Part shown: piece by piece, positions 22,409-34,014 of the stretch | Position numbering within the stretch: position 1 is the stretch's first letter | Layout: each line of letters begins with the position of its first letter | Source of the DNA: Talinum fruticosum | Lineage: Eukaryota; Streptophyta; Magnoliopsida; Caryophyllales; Talinaceae | Direction: 5' to 3' | NCBI GenBank assembly: GCA_021018815.1 | Contig: JAITYX010000088.1 | Coordinates: 248,001-312,000 of the forward strand | Length of the DNA: 64,000 nucleotides | Notes under the pieces: generated by a model | What the model was told of the DNA's origin: nothing | The model's database searches: none | Seen by the model: only the letters and a program-made list of their open reading frames with translations | Position numbers and translations under genes: made by a program

Positions 22409-23255
22409 TGTAATACCCGGAATTTTAAAGAAAAACACACGGAAAGCATAGAATTTTTGAATATAATTCCCAGTAGCTAGGGGGTTGAGTGACCGATTTT
22501 ATTTGCGACCGGATATATTACTTCAGTATTCCTTCGAGAGTCGTTGTCAAATAAGGAATCAAGGAAATACTCTCCCTTCTTATTTGAGCTAAAAACTCGG
22601 TGCGGCTAGGCGGTGTCCTAATTGACGCATCAAAACAAATTAGGAGACAAAACGTATGAGGACGAAGGAAGGAAGCGGCACGGATTTGTTTTATATGGAA
22701 AAAGATTACTTTGGCCATGAAGAGATAAATAAGGTTTAATTAAGGTCCAATGGGAAGAAGGGGTGGGCTTTGTCAAACAGTGGAGAGAGGAGGTGCAAAA
22801 ATAAAAGAAAGGAGGACTAAAGGGGGACACGGGAGAAAACAAAGAAAGAAAGAAAGAAAGAAAGGAAGAAAGAAGAAGCGGAACCGCGAGAGGCGGAACG
22901 GGGAGGGGAAAGGAGTACCGAACGGGGAAAGAGAGAGAGGAAGAGAGGGAGGAGGCGAGCGCACAAACGAAGGAGACCGAAGGCGAGGACCGACGACCAC
23001 CGTAGGACCGAAGGCGGCGGTCGGCGACGCGAGTAGGCCCAAGCGAAGAGGAAAAGAGAGCGAGAGACCGGGGTAGAGAGAAGGCGGAAGCCGGACCCGA
23101 GGCGAGGACGGACGCGAGGACCGAGAGGCCGGACACTAAGAAAGGCGGCGGAGAAGGGAGGAGGAACGTCGTCGAGCGCGCGGGGCCTGGTCGAGAGGTA
23201 GCCGAGACCAAGAACAACGAACCAAAAGCAGAGGAAGTGAGGAACGGGAACCGGG

Positions 23256-23325
23256 GGCAACCGGGGACGCGGGCAGCAACCGGGGACGCGGGACGGCAAC
23301 CGGGGACGCGGGATGGCAACCGGAT
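23256..23325 (+). repeat. GC-rich minisatellite in LTR B
   Basis: Three to four tandem copies of a 19-20-bp unit of the form GGCAACCGGGGACGCGGGA within the GA-rich part of the LTR. Confidence 0.9.
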
Positions 23326-25284
23326 ACGGCATCGGGCGCGAGAGGGCGGCGGAAGCCGAGGCTAGCGAGCGAGGAAAGAGAAACGAAATGAGGAACTAAA
23401 CCAGGGGAGGCTGAACCTCAGCAAATCACAAACCTTCAATCCCCGAATTGAGGTGGGTAGCCTTATACTCTAAACTATTAGTAATTTCGAAATCCAAATG
23501 AGCTTACTTGTGATTGTTGAATGTGATTGTGAATGTTGAATATTTATGCCTTGAATGAGTTTAGTAGTCACTCGAAAGTTGAATTAGGAGTTGTGAGGGG
23601 AATTGGTAGTTGTTTACGTACGAAGCTGGAAACGGGAAATTCAAACGAAGTTGGGCTGCTTGGTTATAATGAGTAGTATCGGGAATCCGGTCGGTTGGGG
23701 ACGGGGATAAGTACACGTGGTATGGGCATAAGTTATGAAGTTGAAATTTCAAATTGACTCTTAGAGATTTATTGAAGTTACGACATTAAGGGATGATTGC
23801 TAATATCGGGGAATAGCGAGTTAAGCATAAAAGAGGAGCGAGTTCATAGCAAATGTCTCACAGTTGAGGCACGGGAGTGAGAGACGACCGAGTGTCGGAT
23901 TTATGGAGTTCGAAAGGTAATTAAATCCTCGAGGTTGAAATGAGCGTGAAAGTAAGTAAAGCTAATGGGAATTGAATAATGAAAAGTAAGTAAGAGGTAC
24001 ATAATTAAGGATAGGCGAGCAAGAATCGATTAAATAAGGTAAGAGATATTAAATGGGAAATTGAGGTTGGGAAATAGCAAGTTAGGGACGGTAAAGTGGA
24101 ACTAAGCCATAGTCATGTCTAAGACCTTTGAGAATGAATTAAATTAAAAGGTGAGTGGGGATAAAGGAAACTCGGTAACATAAGTTTAAGGTTATATGGT
24201 TGAATGAGGGCAAAAGAGGTTGGTTTATAAAATGAGGTCATGAAATGGGGAAGTGAAGTAAAGACAACGAATTGTGAGAAGTTCGCACGTCGAATCGGGT
24301 GGTATCCGCTTATGGTTATTGTGGCTCGGAAAATGGAAATTAATCGTATTCGAATGGTGGATTGAGGAAGGTATAGTTGGAAAGAGTTGAGAATGATTGC
24401 TTGCTTTGAATGGTGATTATTTGTACTATGTGATTGCTTTATGTGATGCTCAAAAATAGTTTCGAAAGGAGTTTTGTATTTTACGTGAAATGATTCTTGA
24501 ATGCAATTTCTTGTGAACCGCCTTTCAAACGTGAATGTGTTTTAAAGAAGTAAAGCTGATTTGAGAAAGTGAATTTATAAGGGTGTCATACCTTCCTTGA
24601 TACCAAATCGATTGAGAAAGTTGTGAAGTGAATGTGATAAATGAGAATGTGCAAATAGTTTTGAATCGACAGGCTACGAATCGTTTAGCATACCGAAGGG
24701 TTCGAGCCGGGGACGCCCAGCTAGAAACTTCGAGGGAAGGGTTCTAATAGGGGTCCTGCAGAGGCGGGATGCCCGTCCCGAGACTTCCGAAGATAGGTCC
24801 CGGAGCCTTTTTATCGGGGTTGCGCCACGAGATGAAAGAAGTGCTAGTTCGAATCCTCGAAGGCCCGGAAAAGTTGATTCAACCTAGAGCTGGGAAAATC
24901 GACACGACACGATTACCAACCTGAACCCGACATAAGTTAGGCGGGTTTGGGTACAAATTTTCAACACGTTTATGTAAATGGGTTGACACGAACAACCCGT
25001 TTAAATAAATGTGTTAGGTTAAGGTTGAGAATCTTGACACGAAAAAATACCTATTTAACACGATGAATTAATTAGGTTAAATAGGTGGACCTTTTACCGT
25101 TTACCGTTTATTTGTTTAATATTGATTTTTCGGGGTAAGCAAAATTTCAATTTAAAAAATTAGGGGAAAAAATTTTGGGCCAGTGATTTCGCGACCTAAA
25201 ATGAGCCCATTTTACTTTTGAAAAACCCTAACTATATAAATGAAGCAAGAAAACAAAACCCTTAGTTAAGCTGCTCTCGCTAAC

Positions 25285-25440
25285 ACACTCGCCTGGTTCG
25301 CCTCTTCTCTCTCGCTCCATGGTCGTCTGCCTGGTTCTCCTTCTCTCCCTCCACGGTCGCCTGCCTTGTTCGCCTCTTCTCTCTCCCTCCGCGGTCGCCT
25401 GCTTGGTTCGCCTCCTTGGTCGCTCGCCGACGCCGCTAGC
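25285..25440 (+). repeat. ~48-bp minisatellite in the hAT 5' leader
   Basis: Three imperfect copies of a unit like CTGGTTCGCCTCTTCTCTCT followed by CCC(T/A)CC(A/G)CGGTCGCCTGC. It creates spurious Arg/Glu-rich or Leu/Ser-rich open frames on both strands. It lies upstream of the transposase start. Confidence 0.8.
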
Positions 25441-25867
25441 TCTACTCGGCGGCCTCCCTTCATCCCTCCCCCTCACACTTAAACCTTTCATGCCTCTCCC
25501 TCCACGGTCGCTCGTCCTCCCTTCATCCCTCTCACTCCTTGCGCGTTCATCCTCTCACTACTCCTCGGTTGCTCGCCTCTCGCCGTATTTCCAATCTGCA
25601 GCTGTGAGCATCTCTCTCTATTTTGTTTTCTCTCTTGTTATCTCTCTATTTCGCCGATTCATCTGCTGGTTGTTTGTGCTATTTCATTCGGCCGCAACTA
25701 TCGATTTGCTTTCTTTCTTTTATCTTCGGATCTTGTAGCTATTTCTAACTGCCGATTCTAAATTATGGTGAGTTATCTTACTTATCTAATTCATTTATCT
25801 TTCTGTTGTTCAACCTTAGTTTTGTTTAATTAGTTATTAATTTGTTTTCATTAATTTAAACGCGAGT

Positions 25868-28163
25868 ATGCCTACAATGGAGGGTGATTCGGTTCCAATC
25901 GATTTGGACTCAAATGGGGACGGAATAGCTGAGGTTGACAGACAAAAAGGCAAAGACAACTACAATGAATGTGCCAACTGGTGTATACAAGCCAATCACC
26001 GATGGCAAGCCTTCTAAACGACAAAGAAAACCGACTTCTTACATGCGGGAGCACTATGAGTTTCTTGAACTCGATGCTGATGAAAATTTGTTACGTAAGT
26101 GTAAAAGATGTGGGCAAATTTATTCGGGGATAGCAAGTATGGGACTGGAAATTTAAAAAGACATTTAGGAAATTGTAAAAGGAGGAAATATACGGACATT
26201 GGGCGACTTCTTTTGGATAGAAGTTTAGATTCTTTGGGTAATAGGCGTCCCGAGTTTGATTCTATTGTCTTTCGTCAAATTTTGGCTGCTTGTATTGTGA
26301 AACACGATTTGCCTATCCAATTTTGTGAGTATGATGGTGTGAAAGACTTATTTTCTTACTTGAATCCTGATGTAAAGTTGTTTTCAAGGAAGACAGTTAG
26401 GGGTGACTTGTTTAAGTCATTTACAACTGAAAAGAAAAATTGAAACAATTTTTGCAATCCTTCGGGTAGAATTTCATTCACATCCGATTGTTGGACATCC
26501 ATAAACACCGATGGGTACATATCTCTTACTGCTCATTACATTGATCATAGCTGGACTTTGCGCAAGAAAATTCTAAACTTCTCCTTCTTGCCTCCACCTC
26601 ATAATGGTGTTGCTTTAGCTGAAAAACTTATGATTTTGTTGAAAAATTGGGGCATTGATAAGAAAGTAATGTGCTTGATTGTTGATAATGCTTCATCAAA
26701 TGACACTTGTATTGATATGTTAAAAAGTCAGCTTAAGCTTGTGTGTAATGCTGATTATTTTCATGTTCGATGTTGTGCGCACATTCTGAATTTGATAGTT
26801 AAAGAGGGTTTGAAGGAGGTGGATGAAGCTATTTTTAAAGTAAGAGAATGTGTTAAGTAGTGTAAGGGTTCCCAAGTCGGAAAACAAAGGTTCCTTGACT
26901 CGGTTAAGTTTTGTGATCCGGTTTACTCTAAAGGTTTACGTCAAGATGTACCTACTAGATGGAATTCTACATATCTCATGCTTGAAAGTGCTCTTCATTA
27001 TAAGCAAGTGTTTAATCATTTGATGGTGGTTGATAGTAACTTTATTCATTGCCCAAGATTTGATGAATGGGTTAGGATTGAGAAACTCTGTGATTTTTTG
27101 AGAGTGTTTTATAAAGTTACGTGTGAATTTTCTCGGATCAAAGTTTCCTACCTCAAACTTGTATTTTCCTAATGTTGTGAGAGTGAGATTGGAATTGAAA
27201 GAACAAATGGAAAATAGAGATGACTTTCCGAGAAACATGGCAATAAGGATGTACGCAAAGTTTGAGAAATATTGGGCGGATTTTAGCACCATAATGGGAA
27301 TTGCTACGATTTTAGATCCTCGGTGCAAATTTCAAATTGTTAAGTGGGCTTATAATAGGATCTATGGAGATCGTTATGAGATTGAGTTGTCTTTGTTAAA
27401 GGATAAGTTGTTTGCTTTGTTTGATGAGTATGCCAAGGATTCAAAAGGATCTTCATCTTCTTCAACCACTGTTCAAGCTCCTAATGTTGGAGGAGGCAAG
27501 AATCCATTCTTGAAGGTATACTTTTATTTTGAATAATTATTACTTAATTGAATTAATTGTATTTTTTCCTCCAACTAACTTTTTTTTTCATTTAGGACTT
27601 TGATAATTTCTCAAGTAATGCTATCAAATGTGTGTCTAAGAATGACTTGAACAACAACTTGGATGAGATTCTATTGCCCCGTGTTGAAAACTACGATGTT
27701 CTTGGTTATTGCAAGGAGAACAAATTTCGATTTCCCATTCTTTCTCAAATGGCAAGAGATGTTTTAGCTATTCCTTTGTCTACCGTTGCTTCGAATCTGC
27801 GTTTAGTGTTGGTGGGAGAGTACTTGATCCATATCGTAGCTCTTTAAAGCCACAAACTGTTGAAGCGACAATTTGCTTAAGGGATTGGCCTGACAACAAA
27901 GATGGTAATGTTCCATTATTTTTTTTTTTTTCAGTTTTAAGGCAAAATCTTCGGTGATTTATTTACTAATATTCTTCCCCTTTCTCTTTTGCTTTCTTGT
28001 TTCCATTTACATTAGCTCTCATGCCTGTCCAAATTAATTTGGATGAATTGTGCGGAGATGTGATGAACATGAACGTAAATGAAGATGAAGAGAGCTCTCT
28101 TTCAACCAAGAGGAAGAGTGAGGAGGGGAGTGCGGTTGAGTCGACATGTAGTTCAAATTATTA
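25868..28163 (+). pseudogene. hAT transposase (broken by small indels)
   Basis: The cut-and-paste transposase starts at ATG 25,868 (MPTMEGDSVPIDLDS). After a frameshift it shows a BED zinc finger, 'CKRCGQIYSG' then 'GTGNLKRHLGNC' (about 26,098-26,178). The RNase H-like core follows: 'ISFTSDCWTSINTDGYISLT' (26,470-26,530), LIVDNASSNDT, CCAHILNLIVKEGL and VPTRWNSTYLMLESAL. Next comes the 'PTSNLYFPNVVRVRLELKEQ' domain (27,150-27,210). The C-terminal dimerisation region has [15 protein letters not shown] and '[19 protein letters not shown]'. Likely introns lie at 27,513-27,597 and about 27,905-28,015. A final exon ends at 28,163. I count at least five frame breaks, some compensating. Confidence 0.92.
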
Positions 28164-29307
28164 AGCTAGTTTTAGATGGGATTTGGTTATTCGTTTGTTG
28201 ATTATGCAATTGTAATTCGAATTTGGACAATTTCAAGTTGGTTGTAATTTGAATTTAGACTTATTTAGTTGGTTTGTAATATGCCAATGTCTGTACCGTT
28301 TTTTTAAACTACAATGCTCAATGCTTGAACACTAAACAAGTTCGGAAATATGGTATTTTTTGTCGTGAAATTTTTGTTCATTGAATTATATTAAATTTAT
28401 ATTTTCATCAACTTAGTTAAATAGGTCAGGTTTAGGTCAACCCGTTTAGTTGATAAACGGGTTAGGTCGATGATTTTCGACACGATTATTAAATAGGTCG
28501 AGTTCGGGTTTGGAAAATTTCAACCCGTTTAAGTTCGACACGAACACGAACCCCACCCGACCTTACCTATTGCTCAGCTCTAATTCAACCCCAAAAGTAT
28601 GTTCATGAATGTGAAACTGTGTTTTAAGTGATTGAAGAGTCTTGATCTTTCTCATTGCAAGAGATTTCATCGAAAGTATATAGATTTGTATTATATTATT
28701 TTGCTTTCGCAGATTTCGTTATTATGAGTATTATGAGTAAAGAATTTCCATTTTAAGGGTAAAAGACTCCGGTGAGCCCGTGGATTATTGCTCACCCTCA
28801 CAAATTGCCCCGTCCCCACCCAGTGTTGCGGGTACACTTTCGAAGCATAATCTACACTTAGCACGCTTCGAACTTCGGCGATTATTGACGGTTGTAGCGA
28901 CCCAAGTGGCTGTCATGCATTGTTTGTTTCTAAATGATTATACTTGTAATTTAGTGCATATAGTTGTACCAAATGTATAGTAACCAGTTAGTTTGTTTTA
29001 AGTTTTACCGCATGATTGGTTGAACTCCCGCATGTGGCCGTTGAGTTGTATACTCCGAGCATGTGGCTCGTCGAGTTTTATTATGCTTTTTATGCAGGAT
29101 TTTAAGGCTTTAAGCCTATGGGTTAGTCCATGTTATGAACAGAACTCTGTCAAAATTTTCAGAGAATCTCGGATTCTTTTGGGAAAACCACCGGTATTAC
29201 TTTTAAGTTGAGTTTAGACAGCCGGACCAACACCGGAAAGAGCCTTGGGAGTTCCTTTAAGGAACTTTGGCGATGTAATACTCCCGGGGGTGTTTTGGGG
29301 TGTTACA

Positions 29308-30873
29308 TGGAGACTGGGAAAAATTTGGTGAGATCTGAATATACTGAACTTGAAGAAAGATTTTGGAAATCCCTGTATGAAGGATATTTATGGACAAATC
29401 CCTGTGTCAAGACATTCATAAGTAATCCTGAGTCAGAATATTTTTGGTTAGTTTAAATAATTATTTAACCTAATGAAGAGATTAAGGGAAAGATTGATGA
29501 TGATAACTAATTCGGGCAGCATGTGAAGCTGAAGAATGAGAAATTGACCTCTTTGGGGAAATAATTATGCCCTTACAAACTAAAATAAGGCTAGAAAAAT
29601 TTGGAAGCAAGTATATAAAAGAATGAAAGTATTTAGGTAATAAAATAACTAATAACGGTGATTAAAAGTATAACCTTTCTTTGATTTTAAAGTAAGTATT
29701 ATATTAATACTATTCATTAATAAGTTTTGTTAGAAGAAGGGAAGTAAGTATTTGGTGTAATGCTTACACATATATTTATATACGCGTTTAGAAGAAACTG
29801 GACATATATTAAAGTTGTTCTATATATATGTATATAAGTTATGCCTGCATTGTATAAAATAAGATAAATTAGTCATATGAATTAAAGATAACATTAATAT
29901 CCTTTAGTAGAAGCTAACTTACTTAGTTTTCATTTCATGTAATCCTGAAATGATTTAATAAATAAATAAGCCATAAAAATTCAGTTTATTAATAAAACTC
30001 TTATATCCTTAATTAAGGTCATCAAGTGCCGGCGTCGTGCGTTCATCGAGATTCCACCCGGAAAGAAAAAGAAGGAGGAACGTCAGCACAAGGTACGTTC
30101 ATTGATCGTGCCCTTCAATGTTTTATTTACAAACCAAGGCCGGATATGGCCGATATCAACAACAATAAAGAATTGTTTGCAAATAATATTTGCCATCATT
30201 AATATGGACCCACCCATCAAGTGCCATTATTTGGTACGCCCAATATTCAGGTTGGTAACACCGTAATCGTTAACCGCCTTCAACCGGACTATCCGATCGG
30301 TGCAGGTGTGTGCGCATGTGTTTAGGGAAACCCGATGATCGTAAAGGGATCCATTCAGATAATTAATCAGCAACAGTTTTACATTATTCACTCCCCTCAT
30401 TTACAAATGAATTGAAATGCATGCGCTCAACTCAATTACTTCATAACTACTATTTTACTTGCATGATAGTGAACGTATTGAGCTTCGGCTCACATTTCGG
30501 AAATGTTTTCTTGTTTTGTTTTAGGTAAAGATGTTGAAGATTTGAAGCAAAGGTCTGTTAAGGACTTAGAGGCTCGCAGCGACAACCTAGTTAGGGTATC
30601 AAGGGTTAAGTGTCGTTGTCGTAGTTTACCAGATTGTAGTCTATCTTTATGCTTAATCTTTGTACGAGTTATAATTTATGCCTTCATGAGTCACTTGTTG
30701 TTGGTGGCAAAGCAAGTGTAACCCAGGGTTAGAAATGTATCTATTGTCATAGCCTTGCCCTTTCCTCTCGTTAAGGGTGGCGGTAATGCCCCTGAGCTAC
30801 TTTCCATTGCGCTAATCATCGGCTAGCGGCTTGCTTAGTCTAAAACCGGTGATTATGGGTTTGGGGCGTTACA
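29308..30873 (+). repeat. 3' LTR of chromovirus A, distal half
   Basis: Resumes at TGGAGACTGGGAAAAATTTGG, matching 12,615-14,138 of the 5' LTR almost base for base, and ends GGGGCGTTACA. It shows that element B (plus the hAT) split this LTR. The proximal half is missing. Confidence 0.9.
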
Positions 30874-32768
30874 TTTACAGAGTAGCACACAAATATGTGA
30901 GGGACTCCTCAATGGATACGAGAGGAGATTTCTTGAGATGACCAACAAGCGCCACTGAAAATTTGCTTGTGCCACTGGCGCCCTTCATCCCACTCCGAGA
31001 TCTATCCCTAATATCCTAGTGAATAATCAATACAAAAATGAGAAATACATATATGTGATATGAACAACAGCTAAATCTAATATTTTAAAAAATGAATTAC
31101 TGTAAAGAGGATGACCAAACTCTTAGCCAACAAAGAAAAGTGTTGACTGCGTCATCAATAATGTAGATGTCCGGTCCTCGGATTGGCAACTCACACTCGC
31201 CCTTCCTGTGCATGACCTCTTTCATAGTAACCCTCACCTCATCACCTGCAAGGGGTGTCTCGTGAACGACAATATCTGACCTCCATGGGAAAACAACACC
31301 CAATGCCACAACATGCTCTAGGGGAGGGTAATGAGAAGCTAGCTTGCACTTTGCCAGCTGCATTTGAATAAGTATAACAATTACAATCATGGGATAACTT
31401 TTGAAATAGAAGTTAAACAACCTAAAAATCTTGAAAATAAACAGATAAATTTTCCCCTTAAAATGAAACATTTTCTTGGGATAACGACCCTTATTCGGAA
31501 CAACAAAAGCATACTAAATAACTAATTACTTAAAGGCGACACGCCGGAGTTACGCAACAACCACACAATATACACCATTCATTAAACAAGATTGCACACC
31601 AATTAGTCAAAATATAAACATGCATGTAATTATAATTAGGTTGCAAAATCTGAATTACGTCCGCTAGAACATCAAATTGGTCAACGGGTGAGCATGCACT
31701 TACACTCACCGGTGTGTCGGGTAAGAATGGACGTACAACATCAAAGTTTCTAGGTAATGGTATACCCATGTTGGTGAAGTACGACCTCATCCGAGTCTGC
31801 ATCTCTTCCATCTCTTTCATCTTTGCACCCATTTGGGGATGTTGGAACTCTGTTATGGGCTGTTAGGACTCCATTTGGGACCTCATTTGGGCCATTTCAA
31901 CTTGCATACACGCTTGGCTGGAAGAAGGAGGGCGCCTCTTCCTAGCCCCAAAGTGCTCAACTATCCCCACTCTCCCAACAACGGCTCGAACACGACCGGG
32001 ATGCTCATCTCTTTGTAGGGCAAGGCTAGCTTGTCCCTCCCCGGTGGTGTCGGCAAATTACGAAGTCGATGTACGTAACAAACTCCTATAAGAAGAAATG
32101 AAATTATCATTTGACAATTCATAAATATTAAAACCTATAATTTCTCAAAATAAATAAAGGAAATAGTAAAACAACTCACGAGTCGTTGCACAATATAATC
32201 TACATCCGTCGTAGTAAAGGTTCCATCTTTCTTTCTTCTGTCTTTGACCCATAACTTGTCCCTCTCGATAGTGAGCTGCGAAGTATCTATGTTGGAACCT
32301 TCACCGGATGTGGTTTGAAGTTGTTCAAGCTTTTGCTTGTACAACATCTCCTCCAACTTCTCGTATCCCCACGGGACATCACATGAGGATACACATTGCT
32401 CTTAATCCTCTTCCGGTTGGCTTTATCTAGTGCCCCGCAAGTAATTAGGACAATAAAAATATCGAGTGCATAAGACTTAAATCAAAAAACATAACGAGAT
32501 GATGATGATAAATTACCATGTATTCGGAGAGGTAACATGTGCTTCAAACGATCTCGAGTCATCCTCGATGATACAATTGTAGACCTCCCGGGGTCTACCT
32601 TCTTGTTTTATCTACTTTGTTTTGTAGACCCATTTACTGGCAATGCGAGATTTGAAGTCTCTAAATTTTTCTGCCGCCGACATAAGGGTCTTCTGTTTCA
32701 TGAAGGGGATCTTAGATTCATTAACGTTCAACTTGAACATTTTCGAAACACAAGAACGATATGAATTA

Positions 32769-32833
<65 letters not shown>

Positions 32834-33190
32834 CCATTTATAATAAGTTGGAATATTAAGTTTAGATGTAGTGCATTTACTCGAATATCGTTCCATAGGT
32901 TGTCCTTCATGAAATCGGGGCTTCGCTCCATTTTACGTAATTGATGTTCATCTATGAGCGGATCGCCACACAAACATAGCTTATAAAGGGCACTTTATGA
33001 TCACTGCAGCATTTCCGTTCCTATCAAAATCGACCCGTCTAAGGATGGTTGGATCATCCGTACTCTGGACCAACTTGTCCTTGTTCATCATAGTTCGCCC
33101 CCTCTTTTTTTTTTTACTTTTGGAAGAATCCATTCTATACTCCAAGGAATTATACAAATCTTGATAAATAAACATGTACAATTTTCGGAC
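30874..33190 (-). pseudogene. CACTA gene, Transposase_24 (Ptta/En/Spm)-like N-terminal part
   Basis: Pieces are readable on the minus strand from right to left. A basic N-terminus (KSKKKKRGRTMMNKDKL, 33,080-33,115) is followed by 'RVDFDRNGNAAVI'. The core has 'AAEKFRDFKSRIASKW' (32,620-32,670). 'DKLWVKDRRKKDGTFTTTDV' lies near 32,190-32,260. The coiled-coil 'MKEMEEMQTRMRSYF' is near 31,790-31,832. The C-terminal 'TPLAGDEVRVTMKEVM' to 'IIDDAVNTFLCWLR' is near 31,100-31,240. This order is that of the plant Ptta/En/Spm Transposase_24 family, thought to act in DNA binding rather than catalysis. The gaps are intron-like or degenerate. The gene continues as the Ulp1-like part at 11,290. Confidence 0.75.
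32770..32830. repeat. (AT)n microsatellite
   Basis: About 60 bases of pure TA repeat between coding blocks of the CACTA gene, probably within an intron. Confidence 0.95.
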
Positions 33191-33835
33191 GAAACACGAA
33201 GTTTGACTGGGGAGCGGCTAACACGGGATGACCGTGTAGTCTAGCACGGCCGTGCTGGCTGGCTAACACCTCGGTTCCTCGGTTTTGGCTGTTTTTTCGG
33301 TTTCTTTATATCTTATGTTTTTCTCCTCTCATTGTCACTTATACTTGGCCTTTTACAATAAGTCAATAATGCAGAGCATTCAACATGTACAAGTATGTAT
33401 TTGTCAAGTTTAATTTAAACATTTCATTTACACAATATGTACAAGTGTATACTTGGCCTCTAGTCTTAGTGATATGAGTTACATATCAATATTCAAGCCC
33501 CAAGTTTCAAGTACACAATAAGGACCATAAAGCATGCCACATTTACACATTTCATTGACAAAATAAGAGAGGGAGATATAAGTTACATACCGACGCGGGA
33601 GAGTGAGACGAGAGGGCAACGAGAGTGAGTGGGGTGATCGGAAACCGGAGAGAGAGTGAGTTAGGGGAAGGGGTGCAGCCACAACCAAAAATCATAGAGA
33701 TAGTGGGAAGCACGCCGAAACTACCGAAACCGTAGAGTGAAGAGCAGCTGGAAACCTAACTACAGCGACAAGAGAATGAAGTGAGAGTGCATCGAAAGTG
33801 AGAGTAAGAAGCTACGAGCGAGGGTTTTTGTGAAC
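33191..33835. other. 5' region of the CACTA gene
   Basis: Sequence upstream (minus sense) of the gene start. It includes a self-complementary stretch around GCTAACACGGGATGACCGTG... TAGCACGGCCGTGCTGGCT (33,217-33,265) and a GA-rich part (33,560-33,680). It is probably the promoter and untranslated leader. No other gene is seen. Confidence 0.45.
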
Positions 33836-34014
33836 GACCAGACGACGATGGTTCAATGAAAGAATCGTCATCAACGAGCTTTTGACGATGGTTCTTCATT
33901 GAACCATTGTTATAGGTAGATTCATAACCATATTTTCTAGAAAAATTCCATAGGTCTATTTTTCAGGACGGTTTATGCTTTTAACCGTCGTTAAAAGTGG
34001 TTCCTATAGTAGTG
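33836..34014. repeat. CACTA right terminal and sub-terminal repeats
   Basis: Contains GACGATGGTTCAATGAAAGA, GACGATGGTTCTTCATTGAA and GGACGGTTTATGCTTTTAAC motifs, then the terminal repeat ending CTATAGTAGTG at 34,014. The motifs are related to those at 9,500-9,800. Confidence 0.85.

Larger units (their letters stand above)
24885..28582 (+). mobile_element. hAT (Ac-type) DNA transposon with 8-bp target duplication
   Basis: The 3,698-bp element begins TAGAGCTGGGAAAAT and ends, read inward, TAGAGCTGAGCAATA. Perfect duplications ATTCAACC flank it (24,877-24,884 and 28,583-28,590). The empty site is seen in the 5' LTR of B near 19,433-19,445 (GATTCAACCCCAAAAG). Sub-terminal sequence repeats CAACCCGTTTA and GGGTTAGG-type motifs, typical of plant hAT ends. 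It carries one transposase gene with an intron-like organisation and several small frame breaks, so it is recent but dead as read. Confidence 0.96.
18188..29307 (+). mobile_element. Pol-less LTR element B (LARD-like) inside the 3' LTR of A
   Basis: The element has a head-truncated 5' LTR (18,188-20,160), a Met-type primer site at 20,166, a 2.25-kb interior without gag or pol, a polypurine tract (22,396-22,408), and a complete 3' LTR (22,409-29,307, which includes the hAT). Without the hAT the LTR is about 3.2 kb, the same as the solo LTR at 43,067-46,282. The element shares a TTTCGAGGACGAAA block plus purine tract with A, so it probably relied on proteins from an A-type chromovirus. Its right end (GTGTTACA, 29,307) abuts LTR A sequence equivalent to 12,615. 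Confidence 0.82.
22409..29307 (+). repeat. 3' LTR of element B, split by a hAT transposon
   Basis: It runs from TGTAATACCCGG to GTGTTACA. The left part contains a very GA-rich block (22,740-23,400; opposite-strand CT-rich open frames are not genes) and a 19-20-bp minisatellite. The right part carries the LTR end that matches 18,190-20,160 and, in reverse, 43,067-44,190, 40,559-42,000 and 54,241-56,164. The hAT plus one 8-bp duplication accounts for the extra 3.7 kb. Confidence 0.88.
11293..30873 (+). mobile_element. Chromovirus A (Tekay/Del-like Ty3/gypsy), inserted in the CACTA
   Basis: The element is bounded by a 2.8-kb 5' LTR (11,294-14,138) and the retained distal half of a 3' LTR (29,308-30,873). 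Flanks ATTAC (11,288-11,292) and TTTAC (30,874-30,878) are a plausible 5-bp target duplication with one mismatch. The interior holds a Met-type primer site, a decayed gag region, then protease, RT, RNase H, integrase and a chromodomain-like C-terminus in standard gypsy order, and a polypurine tract. LTR element B, followed by the hAT, occupies its 3' LTR. The start of that LTR is missing (junction at 18,188). Confidence 0.85.
9386..34014 (-). mobile_element. CACTA (En/Spm) transposon carrying nested insertions
   Basis: The ends are CACAACTACAAGAACCACTT at 9,386 and, reading inward from 34,014, CACTACTATAGGAACCACTT. They are imperfect inverted repeats continuing through TTTAAC.ACG. A 3-bp target duplication is likely: TCA before the left end and TTA after the right end, one mismatch. 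Both ends are followed by dense sub-terminal copies of an 'ATGAACCGT.(A/G)TCATAG' motif in both orientations. One minus-strand gene is visible (33,190 to 31,100, then 11,290 to 10,080), split by chromovirus A. No TNP2/TnpD-type transposase was recognised, so the element was probably non-autonomous or has lost it. Without the A insertion it would be about 5 kb. Confidence 0.88.

Noticed and set aside
22630..23332. Large overlapping frames on both strands
   Set aside because: Products of the GA-rich LTR B block and minisatellite; all phases stay open, which indicates composition rather than coding.
26936..27328. 130-codon minus-strand frame
   Set aside because: Antisense shadow of the hAT transposase, whose domains are clear on the plus strand.
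33217..33265. Self-complementary stretch resembling a terminator hairpin
   Set aside because: Short, imperfect and within the CACTA promoter region of a eukaryote; no basis for calling a terminator or RNA gene.
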